Assembly: GCA_946999025.1 (NCBI GenBank)
Contig: CAMQBP010000029.1
Span: 1 to 14,713 of the forward strand
Direction of reading: 5' to 3'
Origin: an uncultured Prevotella sp.
Lineage (GTDB): Bacteria > Bacteroidota > Bacteroidia > Bacteroidales > Bacteroidaceae
DNA length: 14,713 bases
The translations under genes and the position numbers were made by a program. Below are positions 1-7,100 of this stretch, one piece after another; the stretch's first letter is position 1; each line of letters opens with the position of its first letter. The notes under the pieces were generated by a model, which was given only the letters and a program-made list of their open reading frames with translations, was not told where the DNA came from and did no database searches.

Positions 1-1404
1 ATGAGAAAAATTTTACTTAGTTTGGCCGCTATTGGCCTGTGTGGCGTTGTTGCAACAGCGCAAACATTTAAAGATCCTGCTACTTATGCTCCAACGGCAT
101 CTGGCGAGCAACTCACCAACCTCTATTTGAATTCAGCTGTCCTGAACGGCGGAAAACCAGTGTATCCTGGCGGCGTTCAGGGTGACGCAAGAGGCATGGC
201 TGTAGTAGGTGGCAAAATGTACGTGTGCAATAGAACACCAGAAGGTGTTTCGCATCTTGTAGAATTAGACGGAACTACTGGTGCTTTGCTTCGTACTATT
301 GAGCTTCCTGAAGAGATGTGGAAAGACGGTGAGGCAAAGCTTGGCTTCATTGCCAATGACGTTCAAGCTGATAATGCTGGTCATCTTTTTGTTGCAAACA
401 TGGCTACTGATATGCGTGGCGAGGGTACTGCACACACATTAAGAATAAACTATGTGGACGTTTCGCAGAATCCTGTAACCTATAGGACTGTGTTTAATGC
501 TACACTTCCTACAACCTTTGAAAAGAGCATGCGTGTAGATACTTATGATATCTACGGAGATATTCTAAATGGTAAGGGTATTATTATGTTGCCTATCAGT
601 GGTAATGAGCCTGGAGCGGGTAATACTGTAATTAAGTATAAGGTGTCGAATGGTGTGGCAGATGTTGCTAATCCTCAGACAATCGTGTTGGCAGAATTTA
701 ATCCAAAGAAAGCTACTACAGCAGGTGCAGCACCTCGTATCAACATTCTTGACGACGAGTTGTTCTATCATGACGGTTTCTCAACTATGCCAATGCTTTA
801 TGATATGAACGGTAGCGTGGTTGATGGTTTCCAAAATAATGTTCCATTAACACCAGTAGCAACAGGCCAGAACGGTGTAACCGAGTTCGAACTTAACGGT
901 TCTTACTACCTTATTGTGGCTTCTACCAACACCAATAACGACCCTCCTCAGGCATTTGACTTGTTTAAATTCAAGGACGATGGGCGCTCATTTGCAGACA
1001 TGCAGCTGCTTTACCGTTTCCCAGAAGCAGGTTTAGGTGCAGTGTCTAATGCAGTAAGAACAGCTCTTCCACGTGTAGAAGTGGTAGAAGGAGCTGATGG
1101 ACAGAAGAAAGCAAGGATTAATCTGTATGCATATCGTAACGGTTACGGAATATATGAATTTACAAATTCAACCTTAACAAGCGTTAAACTGCAGACAGCA
1201 GAAGGCTTAAACTTCACAGTTAATGGCCGTACGGTAACTGTAAATACTCAGGCAAAGGAAATTAATCTTTTTACTTTAGACGGACAGAAAGTTGCAACAT
1301 CAGCTGATGGACGCACTGTAAAGGCACCTGCAAAGGGCGTTTATATGCTTAGCATTCAGGCAGCAGATGGTAGCAAGAAGGCAACAAAGATGGTGATAGA
1401 CTAA
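1..1404 (+). CDS. Secreted DUF4623-like protein with T9SS-type C-terminal tail
   Basis: This is a 467-residue exported protein of unknown function. Residues 1-20 form a signal peptide (basic MRK, hydrophobic core, ATA-Q cleavage site), which supports the ATG at the window edge as the true start. The middle (about 35-395) is rich in short beta-strand segments such as DARGMAVVGGKMYV and NGSYYLIVAST, suggesting a beta-propeller-like fold. It resembles the DUF4623 proteins of Bacteroidales; that match is from memory of the family. Residues about 405-466 look like a Por/T9SS type A sorting tail, with INLFTLDGQKV, then GVYMLSI, then a KKATKMVI end. The protein is therefore probably passed to the type IX system and released or anchored at the surface. 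A hairpin at 1413-1453 follows the stop, so it may be transcribed apart from the next gene. No catalytic residues can be named. Confidence 0.75.
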   Translation: MRKILLSLAAIGLCGVVATAQTFKDPATYAPTASGEQLTNLYLNSAVLNGGKPVYPGGVQGDARGMAVVGGKMYVCNRTPEGVSHLVELDGTTGALLRTIELPEEMWKDGEAKLGFIANDVQADNAGHLFVANMATDMRGEGTAHTLRINYVDVSQNPVTYRTVFNATLPTTFEKSMRVDTYDIYGDILNGKGIIMLPISGNEPGAGNTVIKYKVSNGVADVANPQTIVLAEFNPKKATTAGAAPRINILDDELFYHDGFSTMPMLYDMNGSVVDGFQNNVPLTPVATGQNGVTEFELNGSYYLIVASTNTNNDPPQAFDLFKFKDDGRSFADMQLLYRFPEAGLGAVSNAVRTALPRVEVVEGADGQKKARINLYAYRNGYGIYEFTNSTLTSVKLQTAEGLNFTVNGRTVTVNTQAKEINLFTLDGQKVATSADGRTVKAPAKGVYMLSIQAADGSKKATKMVID

Positions 1405-1412
1405 CGTTACAG

Positions 1413-1457
1413 AGAAGGGAGTGCGGTGTGAAGAGTAGCCGTTACTCTCTTCTTTTC
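1413..1457 (+). terminator. Probable rho-independent terminator after the DUF4623-like gene
   Basis: Arms 1413-1422 (AGAAGGGAGT) and 1444-1453 (ACTCTCTTCT) pair over 10 bp with one G-U wobble. The loop is about 21 nt and the hairpin is followed by a short TTTC run. It lies 8 nt after the stop codon. The long loop and short T run make it a moderate rather than strong terminator. Confidence 0.5.
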
Positions 1458-1507
1458 ATTACAATAGAAGTATACTCTTTATAACATATTATATACAGAA
1501 AAACACG

Positions 1508-3952
1508 ATGAAGAAGATTTTACAAAGCTTCCTCCTGCTGTTGTTGTGTGTTAGTGCACAGGCAGGCGATGTGCTTATTGGTGGAAAAAGCTACAGTGTT
1601 GATACAACGGCTATGTTTAAAGCAGGTCCGGGTATGCAGTATATGGCGCTGGAGTTTAGAGGAAGTAGGCGTATGAACGCATTTTTTCTGAAGGTTGACC
1701 TGACAAATCCTTATATTAGCTATCGTGCCGCTATTGGTAACGACTCTATTTATGGAGGCGAACAGCCTACACGTGTGGCAGCACGTAAGAGTCGTGAGGG
1801 CTTTACCTATCTTGCAGGTACTAATGGCGACTTCTACAATACAACAGGTTATGTGGGTCTGCCTTGCGGCTATACAATGATTGATCATGAGATTGCTTAT
1901 AACCCTGTGCAAGCTGGGCGCAGAATGGGTTTAGCTTTTGACGATAACAAAGTGCCGTACTTAGGTGGTATTGACTATACAGGAACATTGACAGTAGGTG
2001 GTAATAACTATTCAATTGCGCATATAAATCATTTGCGCCAGGCAGGAGAAATAGTGCTTTATAATCAGCATAACGGAGGTTATACACATACAAATCAATA
2101 TGGTACTGAAGTGTTGGTAAAGCTTTCGGAGGGTTTTACTTGGGCTGTTAATAAAGTATTGGAAGCCAAAGTAGAAAAGATTGTCAAGAATAAAGGCAAT
2201 ATGAAGATTCCCGCAGGATATGCAGTGCTGTCGGGTCACGGTGCTGGTGCTGCCGCCTTAAATACACTAACTGAGGGCGCTATAGTAAAAATTGCGCTTA
2301 ACATCACCTTAGATGGTGCTGTGAAACCATTCTCAGAGATTGTAGGTGGCGATACAAGAAGTGCGATAATCAGGGATGGAGTAGTGAGTACAGGCGACGT
2401 ATGGAACGAGCTTCACCCGCGTACGGGTTTTGGTTATACAGCAGATAGAAAAACGGCTATTCACTGTGTAGTTGATGGTCGTAGCACGATCTCGACAGGA
2501 GCTTCAACAAAAGATTTGGCTGAAATTATGCAGTTTGTAGGTGCTGCTGATGCTATCAACTTAGATGGTGGAGGTTCAAGCTGTTTGTTCTTGAAAGATT
2601 TTGGTCCGATGAACAAGGTTAGCGATGGTCAGGAACGTGCTGTTTCAAATGGTATTTATGTGGTTTCTACAGCTCCTACCGATAATAATATCAGTGAGAT
2701 TCGATGTGTAAAAGAGCGTGTTCGCCTACCTCGATATGGTGTTTATGCACCTTTGTACTATGGTTATAACCAGTATGGCGTTCTTGTTTCAAAGAATGTA
2801 GAGGGTGTTATACAAACAGTTGATCCTGCTGTAGGAAAAATTCTTGATGACGGCAGCTTCTTAGCATCAGGAACAAAGAGCGGTGAGATAACAGCAACAT
2901 ATAATGGTGCTACAACAAAAATTATTATAGAGCAGTTGGCTGAAAGCTCTGTTTCTATTCGTTTAGATTCTGTTTTGCTCGATAATAAGGTAGCTTACCC
3001 TATTGAAGTGCAAACAGAGGTAGAAGGAACCTTAATGGGGCTTTACCCCGGTGCGCTTACTTGGGAGGTTGATGACCCTACTGTTTGTACGGTTACAAAT
3101 GGTGTTCTGCGTGGCTTAAAGAATGGAACAGCTATTGTTACAGGAACTTTGGGTACACACAGAGATCAGATAAAGGTGATGGTAGAGGTGGCAGAACAAA
3201 GTCCAAAGGTTGTTCTGCCTTTTACTAATGCGTCATGGAAAGTAACCACATCGTCTAATTTGAAGGGCCTTGTGAATACTCCTACAGAACAATCGATAAA
3301 GACAACTTTTACGTATAAGTCGGGACGTAATACTAATGTGGCTTATAATAATGAGGTTGCATTGTATAGTTTGCCTGACACGGTGAAGTTAGTGTTCAAT
3401 CCTGGCGATATAAACGTACACAAATTAAGTATGCGTTTTAAAGAGAATAACGGAGGAATACAAACGATTAATAAAGAATTCACATCGTTCGAGAAGAATA
3501 AAGATAATACCATTAGCTTGGCATTGTCTGACCTGATGGAACATGCTAATGATCGTGGTGCCTATCCTCTGTTCTTCAATTTTATGCAGTTCTCCATAGG
3601 AGGTGCAGGAATGGTATCACAGAAAAGCTATGATTTAAAAATCAAGCAATTTGCTTTGATATATAAAAATGTGGCTACAAGTATCGTGAATCCTGTATTA
3701 GAACGTGGTGGAAAGCCTGTTGTTACAATGGCTGCAGGCAAGGGAGCACAGGTGACTCTTGACTTAGATAAGGAAGAAAATGTGCGTGTGGAAGTGGCTT
3801 CAGCTGCAGGAAGCGTGGTGCGTCAAAGCTATTGGGGACGAATTAAGAGTGGAACTTACATGCTTCCATTGAATGGTTTACCCAACGGTCTTTATATTAT
3901 TACGGTATATCACGGCAAGAAGCATTCTACAGTAAAGGTGATGTGGAACTAA
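1508..3952 (+). CDS. Secreted phosphodiester glycosidase (NAGPA-like) protein with Ig-like domain and T9SS tail
   Basis: This is an 814-residue secreted protein. Residues 1-19 are a signal peptide (MKK start, Leu-rich core, SAQA-G). Residues about 100-387 match the phosphodiester glycosidase family (NAGPA/DUF2233, PF09992). The family hallmarks are NGDFY (106-110), HPRTGFGYT (303-311), NLDGGGSS (351-358) and the RAVSNGIYV block (377-385). The mammalian relative removes GlcNAc from a GlcNAc-1-phospho-mannose diester; the bacterial substrate is not known from sequence. Residues about 490-560 look like a bacterial Ig-like (Big_2) domain, with TWEVDDPTVCTV and GLKNGTAIVTGTL. Residues 565-720 may be a beta-sandwich or carbohydrate-binding module. 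Residues 750-814 form a T9SS type A-like tail with VRVEVASAAGSVV, then NGLYIITV, then STVKVMW. It lies 103 nt after the previous gene, on the same strand. I am confident of the glycosidase domain and less sure of the linker domains. Confidence 0.85.
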   Translation: MKKILQSFLLLLLCVSAQAGDVLIGGKSYSVDTTAMFKAGPGMQYMALEFRGSRRMNAFFLKVDLTNPYISYRAAIGNDSIYGGEQPTRVAARKSREGFTYLAGTNGDFYNTTGYVGLPCGYTMIDHEIAYNPVQAGRRMGLAFDDNKVPYLGGIDYTGTLTVGGNNYSIAHINHLRQAGEIVLYNQHNGGYTHTNQYGTEVLVKLSEGFTWAVNKVLEAKVEKIVKNKGNMKIPAGYAVLSGHGAGAAALNTLTEGAIVKIALNITLDGAVKPFSEIVGGDTRSAIIRDGVVSTGDVWNELHPRTGFGYTADRKTAIHCVVDGRSTISTGASTKDLAEIMQFVGAADAINLDGGGSSCLFLKDFGPMNKVSDGQERAVSNGIYVVSTAPTDNNISEIRCVKERVRLPRYGVYAPLYYGYNQYGVLVSKNVEGVIQTVDPAVGKILDDGSFLASGTKSGEITATYNGATTKIIIEQLAESSVSIRLDSVLLDNKVAYPIEVQTEVEGTLMGLYPGALTWEVDDPTVCTVTNGVLRGLKNGTAIVTGTLGTHRDQIKVMVEVAEQSPKVVLPFTNASWKVTTSSNLKGLVNTPTEQSIKTTFTYKSGRNTNVAYNNEVALYSLPDTVKLVFNPGDINVHKLSMRFKENNGGIQTINKEFTSFEKNKDNTISLALSDLMEHANDRGAYPLFFNFMQFSIGGAGMVSQKSYDLKIKQFALIYKNVATSIVNPVLERGGKPVVTMAAGKGAQVTLDLDKEENVRVEVASAAGSVVRQSYWGRIKSGTYMLPLNGLPNGLYIITVYHGKKHSTVKVMWN

Positions 3953-3972
3953 TAACCAATTTGTAGGTGTAG

Positions 3973-4020
3973 TGCAGCCGCTGTTTTTGTCTGACTAAAA
4001 TGATGAAGGCAGCGGCTGTA
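3973..4020 (+). terminator. Hairpin after the phosphodiester glycosidase gene, possible terminator
   Basis: CAGCCGCTG (3975-3983) pairs perfectly with CAGCGGCTG (4010-4018). Two further weak pairs (a G-U and a T-A) extend the stem to 11 bp. The loop is 26 nt and no T tract follows directly, so this may be a 3' stabilizing stem rather than an intrinsic terminator. It sits 20 nt after the stop codon. Confidence 0.4.
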
Positions 4021-4113
4021 ATGTATATTGTGTAATACTCTTTTGGTTAAAGTTTTCTCTCCGTCAAGGAAAAACTTTTTGCGGGAAAGTGGATGAAGTT
4101 AAGAAAAAAGATG

Positions 4114-4121
4114 TATCTTTG
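4114..4121 (+). promoter_or_regulatory. Bacteroidetes-type -7 promoter element for ssrA
   Basis: TATCTTTG fits the Bacteroidetes primary-sigma -7 consensus TAnnTTTG exactly. Transcription would start near 4128, a few bases before the mature tmRNA 5' end at 4135. A TTTG at 4078-4081 is 32 nt upstream, longer than the usual spacing of about 20 nt, and no good -33 element is seen at the expected place. Confidence 0.6.
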
Positions 4122-4134
4122 CATTCTACATCCT

Positions 4135-4530
4135 GGGCTTGTATGGATTTGACGGCAAGTCGAAATGGTATGTAAGCATGCGGAGCTTCGGTGGCTGGCT
4201 CCTAAATCTCAGTTATCAAAGAATTAATTGGCGAAAATAATTACGCTCTCGCTGCTTAATCGAAGTATAGTAGATTATTAGCTTTATTCCGTCATTAGAT
4301 GATGGAACGAGACACTGCTCCAAGGATGTTGTTCCGAATCTGAGGGTCAAGCGGTGCAGGTAAATCGGAAATAGCTCGTGTACGCCTCGGCGCATGGGTG
4401 AAATTTAGAGGATAAGGTCGCAGTTGGTGGTTCAGGTCTTGCTGTGGCACGAAAACCGAAGGCTGAAATAAGCATGTAGAAAACGTATGGTTTCCTTGTG
4501 CGGACCGGAGTTCGAATCTCCGCAAGTCCA
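4135..4530 (+). ncRNA. ssrA: Transfer-messenger RNA (tmRNA), ribosome rescue
   Basis: tmRNA acts with SmpB to release stalled ribosomes and add a degradation tag. The tRNA-like ends are clear. The 5' strand GGGCTTG (4135-4141) pairs with CAAGTCC (4523-4529, one G-U), followed by discriminator A at 4530; CCA is not encoded. The T arm is CGGAG-TTCGAAT-CTCCG (4506-4522), directly abutting the acceptor stem. The conserved 5' GTATGGATTTGAC segment is present. The tag frame is GGC GAA AAT AAT TAC GCT CTC GCT GCT TAA at 4230-4259, giving GENNYALAA, which to my knowledge is typical of Bacteroidales such as Porphyromonas. The total of 396 nt is a normal length for a one-piece tmRNA. The ends are set by base pairing, so they should be right within a base or two. 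Confidence 0.96.
4230..4259 (+). other. tmRNA proteolysis tag coding segment (GENNYALAA)
   Basis: This is the resume codon GGC followed by eight codons and a TAA stop, encoding GENNYALAA. The hydrophobic ALAA end is the usual signal for ClpXP-type proteolysis. The exact resume codon (GGC) is assigned by similarity to known Bacteroidales tags. Confidence 0.9.
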
Positions 4531-4534
4531 CTAA

Positions 4535-4729
4535 AGGGTGGTTCTATAAATTACCACCGTAAAGTATTTTGTATGTTGAACGGTTAACGTTTTGTCATCT
4601 TGCGGTCTCTTTTTGGTTCAATTTACTTGTTCGTTCAGTCGTATAGCTCGCTATACTCCTTTACTCACAAACAAATTGACCACAAAAACAATCTCGCAAT
4701 CTGACAAAGCTAATTTATAGAACCGCCCT
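4535..4729. repeat. 195-bp imperfect palindrome with 19-bp terminal inverted repeats (MITE-like)
   Basis: The left end AGGGTGGTTCTATAAATTA (4535-4553) and the right end (4711-4729) are inverted repeats matching at 18 of 19 positions. Inside, 4591-4708 forms a second nested imperfect palindrome centred near 4649. Its matched blocks are TTTGTCA (4591) with TGACAAA (4702), TTGCG (4600) with CGCAA (4695), CAATTT (4619) with AAATTG (4673), and GTATAGC (4641) with GCTATAC (4650). The left arm has 37 unmatched bases (4554-4590) against 2 on the right. It encodes no protein and no convincing target-site duplication is seen. It begins 4 nt after the ssrA 3' end, so it is also transcribed or processed as trailer if ssrA reads through. 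It could be a non-autonomous mobile element or a dispersed palindromic repeat. Confidence 0.7.
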
Positions 4730-4735
4730 AAAAAT

Positions 4736-4773
4736 AAAAGACTGGCAGCTGCTTTGGCGGCTGCCAGTCTTTT
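4736..4773. terminator. Strong bidirectional rho-independent terminator
   Basis: AAAAGACTGGCAGC (4736-4749) pairs without mismatch with GCTGCCAGTCTTTT (4760-4773), and an inner wobble and two GC pairs extend the stem. The flanking A and T runs give a U tract in both directions. It sits between plus-strand ssrA and the converging minus-strand ptb-buk operon, so it can stop transcription from both sides. Confidence 0.85.
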
Positions 4774-4990
4774 GACGTTTTAGGTTGTTGATGGATGCCT
4801 GTTATTTGTCATCCCGAAGCAATATAGCTGTTTTAGTGGGATGATTTTCGTTTGTCCCTCAAGGTGCAAGCTCTTTTCTTGGCACCTCATAAGAGTCAAA
4901 TGCGTTTTTGGAGATCGTCGGTTATATTCGCTGTTGACACAATCTCTCCGTAGAAACATCGCCACTTTACAACGTTCGTGTGCTGTCGAC
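4774..4990. other. Gene-free convergent spacer with two weak hairpins
   Basis: No credible gene is seen. Two possible stems are present: TCATCCC (4809-4815) with GGGATGA (4838-4844), and AGGTGCAAG (4862-4870) with CTTGGCACCT (4878-4887, one bulged G). Neither is followed by a convincing T tract on the minus strand, so the buk transcript probably ends at the stem at 4736-4773. Confidence 0.5.
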
Positions 4991-6055
4991 TTAGTGGTAT
5001 TCTTTCGTCTTCAGCTCTCCCCGCAGCACGGCAAGGGCGTTGTTGCTCATGGCCTGCATCTCGTCTTCGCCGGGATAGGTGATGACAGGTGCCAGAAAGT
5101 CTATGCGCTCTTTCAGTTTGTTTACCACATAGTCGGAATAAGCGATGCCTCCGGTGAGCAGGATGGCATCTACTTTTCCGTACAGCACGGCTGCCTCTGA
5201 TGCGATGGCTTTGGCTGTGTGGAATAGCATGGCATCAAGAATGAGCTGCGCATGCTGGTCGCCCTGCTCGATGTGCTGTAGGATTTCTTTCACGTCGTTG
5301 GTGCCCAAATGCGCCCTGAGTCCTGTCTCAGTCGTGACGTTCTTGATGAGTTGCTCCATGGTGTACTTGCCGCTAAAACACAAGCGTATCAGGTCGGCCA
5401 CTGGTAGTGATCCGGCTCGCTCGGGAGAGAAAGGTCCCTCGCCCCCCAAGGCGTTGTTGGCATCGATGGCTCGGCCATGGTCGTGGGCTGCAATGGAGAT
5501 GCCGCCCCCCAGATGGCAGATGATGAGATTGAGGTCTTCATAGCGTTTACCGATGTCTCGTGCGTATCGTCGGGCGATGGCTTTCTGGTTTAGTGCGTGC
5601 CAGATACAATAGCGTGGTAAGAGGGGAGAGCCGCTAATCTTGGCCAAAGGCGACAACTCGTCCACCACGCCGGGGTCGGCAATCAAGGGCAGACAGCCGG
5701 GAATGGCCTTCGCAATGTCGTAAGCGATGAGGCAACCTAGGTCGCACGCATGCTGGTGTAAGGCGTTGCGTGTCAACTCGAGCATACGTTCGTTTACCTC
5801 ATAGACCCCACTCTCCACAGGTTTGGCCAAGCCACCGCGACCGATGACGGCGTTGAAATTGAACGGAACCTCCATCTGCTTGAGGGTGTCTATGACCAGT
5901 TGTCGACGGTATTCCAGCTGATCCATGGGCTGGTCAAACTGGCTTAATTCGGCAACAGAGTGTTTGATGTTACGGGTGAACAGCATCTGTTCATCTTCAA
6001 AAACGGCTATCTTGGTGGATGTAGAGCCGGGATTGATGCTTAATATGTGGAACAT
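4991..6055 (-). CDS. buk: Butyrate kinase
   Basis: This cytoplasmic enzyme is in the acetate/butyrate kinase family. It transfers the phosphoryl group of butyryl-phosphate (or a branched-chain acyl-phosphate) to ADP, giving ATP and the free acid. The 354 residues match the usual butyrate kinase length of about 355. The family motifs are the N-terminal phosphate-binding INPGSTSTK (7-15), the second phosphate site CHLGGGISI (180-188), GEGPFSPERAG (205-215), which is typical of butyrate kinase rather than acetate kinase, and LLTGGIAYS (299-307). It is the second gene of an operon, 39 bp after ptb on the same strand, as in clostridial and Bacteroidales pairs. In Bacteroidales this pair may serve isobutyrate or isovalerate formation from amino acids rather than butyrate; that is inference. 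The coding strand contains two G6 tracts, but the frame is intact. Confidence 0.95.
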   Translation of the reverse strand: MFHILSINPGSTSTKIAVFEDEQMLFTRNIKHSVAELSQFDQPMDQLEYRRQLVIDTLKQMEVPFNFNAVIGRGGLAKPVESGVYEVNERMLELTRNALHQHACDLGCLIAYDIAKAIPGCLPLIADPGVVDELSPLAKISGSPLLPRYCIWHALNQKAIARRYARDIGKRYEDLNLIICHLGGGISIAAHDHGRAIDANNALGGEGPFSPERAGSLPVADLIRLCFSGKYTMEQLIKNVTTETGLRAHLGTNDVKEILQHIEQGDQHAQLILDAMLFHTAKAIASEAAVLYGKVDAILLTGGIAYSDYVVNKLKERIDFLAPVITYPGEDEMQAMSNNALAVLRGELKTKEYH

Positions 6056-6094
6056 AAATTGATTATTTCTGTAGGAATCAGGTGCAACGGCGTG

Positions 6095-7003
6095 CTAACA
6101 ATGGAGGCAGGCCAGCGCTAGACTGTTGAATTTGGACATGACATCATCGCCTCTTGATGGGAGAACGACGGGGCATTGGGTGCCTTGCAGCATGCAAGCC
6201 GTTTCGCCATGGGCAAACAAGGTGATGGTTTTGTAGAACAAGTTGCCGGCTTCAATGTCCGGGAACACCAACGCATCGGCCGATCCCTGAATGGGTGAAT
6301 CGATGTGTTTGACCTGCATGCTATGCAAGTTGCAGGCCACCTTCAAATCGAGCGGGCCGTCTACGATGCAAGGTCCGAAGTCTCCGGCTTTCGCTTGCTC
6401 TATCAAACTGGCGTAACCGGCAGTGAATGGAAAATGTTTGGCGTTGACTTTCTCTGAGCAGTGTATCAGGGCCACCTTGGGTTGACTGATGCCAAACTGA
6501 TGACAGAGTTGCGTAATATACTTGATTTGCATGAAACGCTGTTCTTGTGTGGGGTAGGGTATCACTGCAGCGTCGGTGAAGAACAGCAGTTTGTGATAGT
6601 CGGGAATGGATGCGGCGGTTACATGAGTGAGCACGTTTCCAGCGGGTAAGATGCCTTTCTCTTTGTCAAGGATGGCTCGAATGACGACATCCGTGCTGAT
6701 GAGGCCTTTCATAATGATGTCTACCGTGCCTTCCTTGACCATCGCAACCGCCTTTTCGGCTGCTTCTTGATCGTTCGCAGCTTCTATAAACGATAGATGT
6801 TGCGAGCACGCCATTAAGGGTTGGCATTGTTTAACCTGGTCAATGCAGCCAATCATGACCGCTTCCATCCATCCTTGCTGAATGGCCATGGCGACCGACT
6901 GCTGTGTTGATTCGTCGGTTGCACATATAACCGCTGTTCTTTTTCGTACACCTTTTTGGGCCAGCTGACTGGCCATGTCTTTGAAATTTCGAATAGACGA
7001 CAT
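6095..7003 (-). CDS. ptb: Phosphate butyryltransferase (phosphotransbutyrylase)
   Basis: This cytoplasmic enzyme exchanges the CoA of butyryl-CoA, or a similar short or branched acyl-CoA, for phosphate, making the substrate of the kinase downstream. The 302 residues are the normal length for the family. Recognisable blocks are DIIMKGLISTDVVIRAILD (95-113), LLFFTDAAVIPYPT (139-152), IVDGPLDLKVACN (213-225) and ADALVFPDIEAGNLFYK (242-258), typical of the phosphate acetyl/butyryltransferase superfamily. The ATG at 7003 is supported by an AAAGAGG ribosome-binding site 5 nt upstream (plus-strand 7009-7015). Its own TAnnTTTG element at 7030-7037 suggests ptb-buk is transcribed separately from the lipoprotein gene upstream. 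The alternative, a phosphate acetyltransferase, is less likely given the buk neighbour. Confidence 0.94.
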   Translation of the reverse strand: MSSIRNFKDMASQLAQKGVRKRTAVICATDESTQQSVAMAIQQGWMEAVMIGCIDQVKQCQPLMACSQHLSFIEAANDQEAAEKAVAMVKEGTVDIIMKGLISTDVVIRAILDKEKGILPAGNVLTHVTAASIPDYHKLLFFTDAAVIPYPTQEQRFMQIKYITQLCHQFGISQPKVALIHCSEKVNAKHFPFTAGYASLIEQAKAGDFGPCIVDGPLDLKVACNLHSMQVKHIDSPIQGSADALVFPDIEAGNLFYKTITLFAHGETACMLQGTQCPVVLPSRGDDVMSKFNSLALACLHC

Positions 7004-7029
7004 AGTATCCTCTTTTTGGAAAGCTGGGC

Positions 7030-7037
7030 CAAAGGTA
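7030..7037 (-). promoter_or_regulatory. -7 promoter element for ptb-buk
   Basis: Read on the minus strand this is TACCTTTG, an exact TAnnTTTG match. It lies 26 nt before the ptb start, giving a leader of roughly 20 nt that includes the ribosome-binding site at 7009-7015. A TTTG-like stretch is present 12 nt upstream, closer than the usual -33 spacing, so the -33 element is uncertain. Confidence 0.55.
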
Positions 7038-7100
7038 GAAAAATCTTTCCAAAAATCTGTCTGGTTGACCTATAAAAATATCCTTGTTGAATGGTTACGA

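Noticed and set aside
4049..4078. AT-rich hairpin (AAAGTTTT with AAAACTTT) upstream of ssrA
   Set aside because: The 8-bp stem has only one G-C pair and a 14-nt loop, and it is too weak to call a terminator.
4295..4531. A 78-codon minus-strand reading frame antisense to the tmRNA
   Set aside because: It lies wholly inside ssrA, has no recognisable protein features, and is a known kind of false gene call over tmRNA.
4531..4734. A CRISPR-like or attachment-site reading of the repeats after ssrA
   Set aside because: The repeats are inverted, not direct and regularly spaced, and no second copy of the ssrA 3' end was seen in the window.
4841..5200. A 119-codon plus-strand frame between the terminator and buk
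   Set aside because: More than half overlaps the 3' end of buk in antisense, and there is no signal, motif or promoter.
5442..5510. Two six-base C runs (G6 on the coding strand) in buk as a phase-variation switch
   Set aside because: Six bases is short for phase variation, the frame is intact, and the runs encode conserved Gly residues of the kinase.
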